Assembly: GCA_014859985.1 (NCBI GenBank)
Contig: JACZKN010000372.1
Coordinates: 1 to 8,266, forward strand
Length of the DNA stretch: 8,266 nucleotides
Origin: Candidatus Krumholzibacteriia bacterium
Lineage (GTDB): Bacteria; Krumholzibacteriota; Krumholzibacteriia; LZORAL124-64-63
Reading direction: 5' to 3'
Part shown: positions 7,701-8,266 of the stretch, piece by piece
Position numbering within the stretch: the first letter of the stretch is position 1
Layout of the letters: each line of letters opens with the position of its first letter
Translations under genes and position numbers: made by a program
Notes under the pieces: generated by a model
What the model saw: the letters and a program-made list of their open reading frames with translations, nothing else
The model's database searches: none
Told to the model about the DNA's origin: nothing

Positions 7701-7899
7701 CCTGGGCGCCGGCGCGGAGTCGCGCCAACCCCTGGGCATCGTCGTGGTGGGCGGCGTGCTGTTCTCCACCTTCCTGACCCTGCTGCTGGTGCCGGTGGTG
7801 TACGCGGTGCTCGCGCGGTTCACGAAGGCGAAACGGGTCGGGGAGGCGCACCAGGAAACGTTCGCGGAGGACGACGAGGTCGCTGCCGTCAGTCCGTAG
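4786..7899 (+). CDS. RND multidrug-type efflux permease (HAE1/AcrB family)
   Basis: A 1037-residue inner-membrane proton antiporter, slightly shorter than E. coli AcrB (1049). It begins with the typical I-R-R-P-V-F-A cytoplasmic helix and TM1, a large periplasmic loop, then TM2-TM6 (TM2 from about 336), TM7 near 520-540, a second periplasmic loop and TM8 from about 856. The TM4 motif G-L-V-V-D-D-A-I-V-V-L-E-N holds D400 and D401, matching AcrB D407/D408. K921 in V-T-K-N-A-I-L-I-V-E-F matches K940, and R951 with T958 in R-L-R-P-I-L-M-T-S-L match R971 and T978, so the whole proton relay is intact. The paired aspartates place it in the hydrophobe/amphiphile branch rather than the heavy-metal branch. 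The porter-loop pattern G-F-G-G-P-G-R-V-T-N-G and F-L-F-L-N-L-K-P is also typical. It is last in the operon and should assemble as a trimer with the two preceding products. Substrates cannot be read from sequence. Confidence 0.95.
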   Translation: MKLSEVAIRRPVFATVMSLAIVLLGYISFTRLPVREYPETDPPIVSVTTFYRGASPNVVETEITDVLEEQFSTIESVKTITSSSREQGSVITIEFELQREVDEAANDVRDRVSRIRGQLPREAEDPVVAKVDVNAQPIMWLSLSSGSHSGLELSDYADRILKERLQRLPGVGSIFVGGERRYAMRIWLEPLRMAARGVTVQDVERAVQEENAEIPGGRVEGAEREFAVRTRGELNTPEGFGAIIVARRGDEIVRLDEVAEVEVGPEDERTKARFNGNTTVGMGVVKQKQASTLDVAAAVRGALPELQQLLPAGMNIALAYDSSAFIQASVDEVGKTILIALCLVVLVVFVFLKSLRATVIPVVAIPISIIGSFTVAFALGFTVNILTLLALVLSIGLVVDDAIVVLENVVRHMEMGKGRRRAAFDGTREIGFAVIATSVALVAVFIPVAFLTGSVGRLFREFGITLAVAVAISSFVALTLTPVLCSLLLRRKPTDRPLRWTERSFDAFFAWLNGTYAAVLRVSLRAKPLVFLGAAAMIALSAWLFAGLPEELVPVEDRGTAFGIVIAPEGATLDYTDRYMRQIEDILLPLPERRGLFSATGLGFGGPGRVTNGFLFLNLKPRAERERSQQELVGQMFPRLLGVPGVLAFLVNPPSLGSRFSTSDVQYVLQADSYEELGQAVGTMMAKAGELGYLLNLDSDLRLNKPELQIRIDRERASGLGVSVTDIGTTLETYLGGRVVGSFKRGAKQYDVIAQMRAGGRATPDVVGQTWLRGAGGLVQLANVVDVQETVAPKELNHFNRVRSATITANLAPGAGLGTALDDLDRIWRDELPRSIKRDLGGSSREFRESKGTLYFMFVLAIVFIFLVLAAQFESFVDPLTILLSVPLAVFGALLSLWIFDQTLNIFSRIGLIMLIGLVTKNAILIVEFANQLRARGLEIAEAVVQAAGIRLRPILMTSLSTVFGILPIAIGLGAGAESRQPLGIVVVGGVLFSTFLTLLLVPVVYAVLARFTKAKRVGEAHQETFAEDDEVAAVSP

Positions 7900-8266
7900 C
7901 CCGGCGGTCCAGCGACGGCGCCAGGGCGGCGGCCCCTTCCGCGTGCTCGATGGCCACCCGGGTCCTGGTCGCGGCCCCCGCGGCCTGCCGCCAGCCGGGG
8001 CCGCCGGCCAGGCCGACCAGGTAGCCGAGGCCGGCTCCCAGGTGGACCGCGGAGAAGCACGAGGCGACCGCGGCCCACAGGCGACCGGGTCGCCAGCGGG
8101 CGACGTGGCCGGCGCCTACACGGCCGCCGTCGCGGTGTATGCCGGCCACCGGCAACGCCACCAGCCCGAGCACGAACCCCGCCAGCAGGGTCGCCGGGGG
8201 CGACACGGAGCCCGGGTAGCGGCGGGCCATCAGCGCCCGGCCGTGGCCGTAGCGGTAGAGCTGGCG
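7889..8266 (-). CDS. Probable membrane glycosyltransferase family 2, C-terminal part only
   Basis: The minus frame is open from the right edge to TGA at 7891-7889, giving 125 residues of a longer protein. The visible start R-Q-L-Y-R-Y-G-H-G-R, then R-R-Y-P-G-S, resembles the conserved region after the catalytic domain of ExoA-like and related family 2 glycosyltransferases, where an R-Y-G-x-G-R segment and a basic/Pro stretch precede membrane helices. Two hydrophobic segments follow, at about 25-42 and 63-87 of the visible part, the second containing A-V-H-L-G-A-G-L-G-Y-L, again common near the end of these enzymes. The catalytic domain is outside the window, so identity rests on a short match; it could be another small membrane protein starting at ATG 8230. 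The in-frame match upstream of that ATG argues for the longer gene. Its stop overlaps the convergent permease gene by 11 bp. Confidence 0.6.
   Translation of the reverse strand, partial: RQLYRYGHGRALMARRYPGSVSPPATLLAGFVLGLVALPVAGIHRDGGRVGAGHVARWRPGRLWAAVASCFSAVHLGAGLGYLVGLAGGPGWRQAAGAATRTRVAIEHAEGAAALAPSLDRRATD

Noticed and set aside
4588..7851. A 1087-codon minus-strand open frame opposite the RND permease
   Set aside because: The translation is His/Gln/Asp/Arg-rich shadow composition mirroring the permease codons, with no recognisable domain, while the sense frame is an unmistakable RND protein.
7971..8004. GCGGCCCC and GGGGCCGC inverted repeat with an 18-base loop, as a possible terminator
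   Set aside because: It lies inside the glycosyltransferase coding region, has no T-tract on either side, and such GC-only arms arise easily by chance here.

Overview
This is a GC-rich window from a bacterium with an outer membrane: it holds a complete three-part envelope-spanning efflux pump. High GC, GTG starts, good AGGAGG Shine-Dalgarno sites and a long LVIVD-repeat secreted protein would fit Myxococcota-like, Gemmatimonadota or candidate FCB-group phyla (Eisenbacteria or Krumholzibacteriota type). That placement is only a guess; there is no rRNA or other marker gene here.

Layout. (1) Positions 1-1809, minus strand: the 5' 603 codons of an exported protein made of tandem LVIVD-type repeats, running off the left edge. 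(2) Positions 1810-2035: a 226-bp divergent intergenic region with a TACAAT-like -10 for the minus gene, a TAATAT-like -10 for the plus operon, and a short perfect palindrome just after the latter. (3) Positions 2036-7899, plus strand: a compact three-gene operon in the order outer-membrane channel (TolC/OEP family), periplasmic adaptor lipoprotein (MFP/HlyD family), RND permease (HAE1/AcrB type). The first two genes abut (TGA followed directly by GTG) and the last two overlap by four bases (ATGA). (4) Positions 7889-8266, minus strand: the C-terminal part of a probable membrane-associated family 2 glycosyltransferase, entering from the right edge and converging on the permease gene with an 11-bp stop-to-stop overlap.

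How the genes work together. The three plus-strand products should form one pump. The permease (proton-relay residues D400, D401, K921, R951 and T958 all present) captures substrate in the inner membrane and periplasm, the lipoprotein adaptor bridges, and the outer-membrane channel releases substrate outside. No regulator gene lies in the window. The LVIVD protein and the glycosyltransferase are separate transcription units with no evident functional tie to the pump.

I do not see a previously undescribed system. The points worth a second look are the almost perfectly regular 42-residue repeat array with aligned cysteines in its first blades, the palindrome near the predicted pump transcription start, and a 9-bp in-frame tandem repeat just after the channel's signal peptide.
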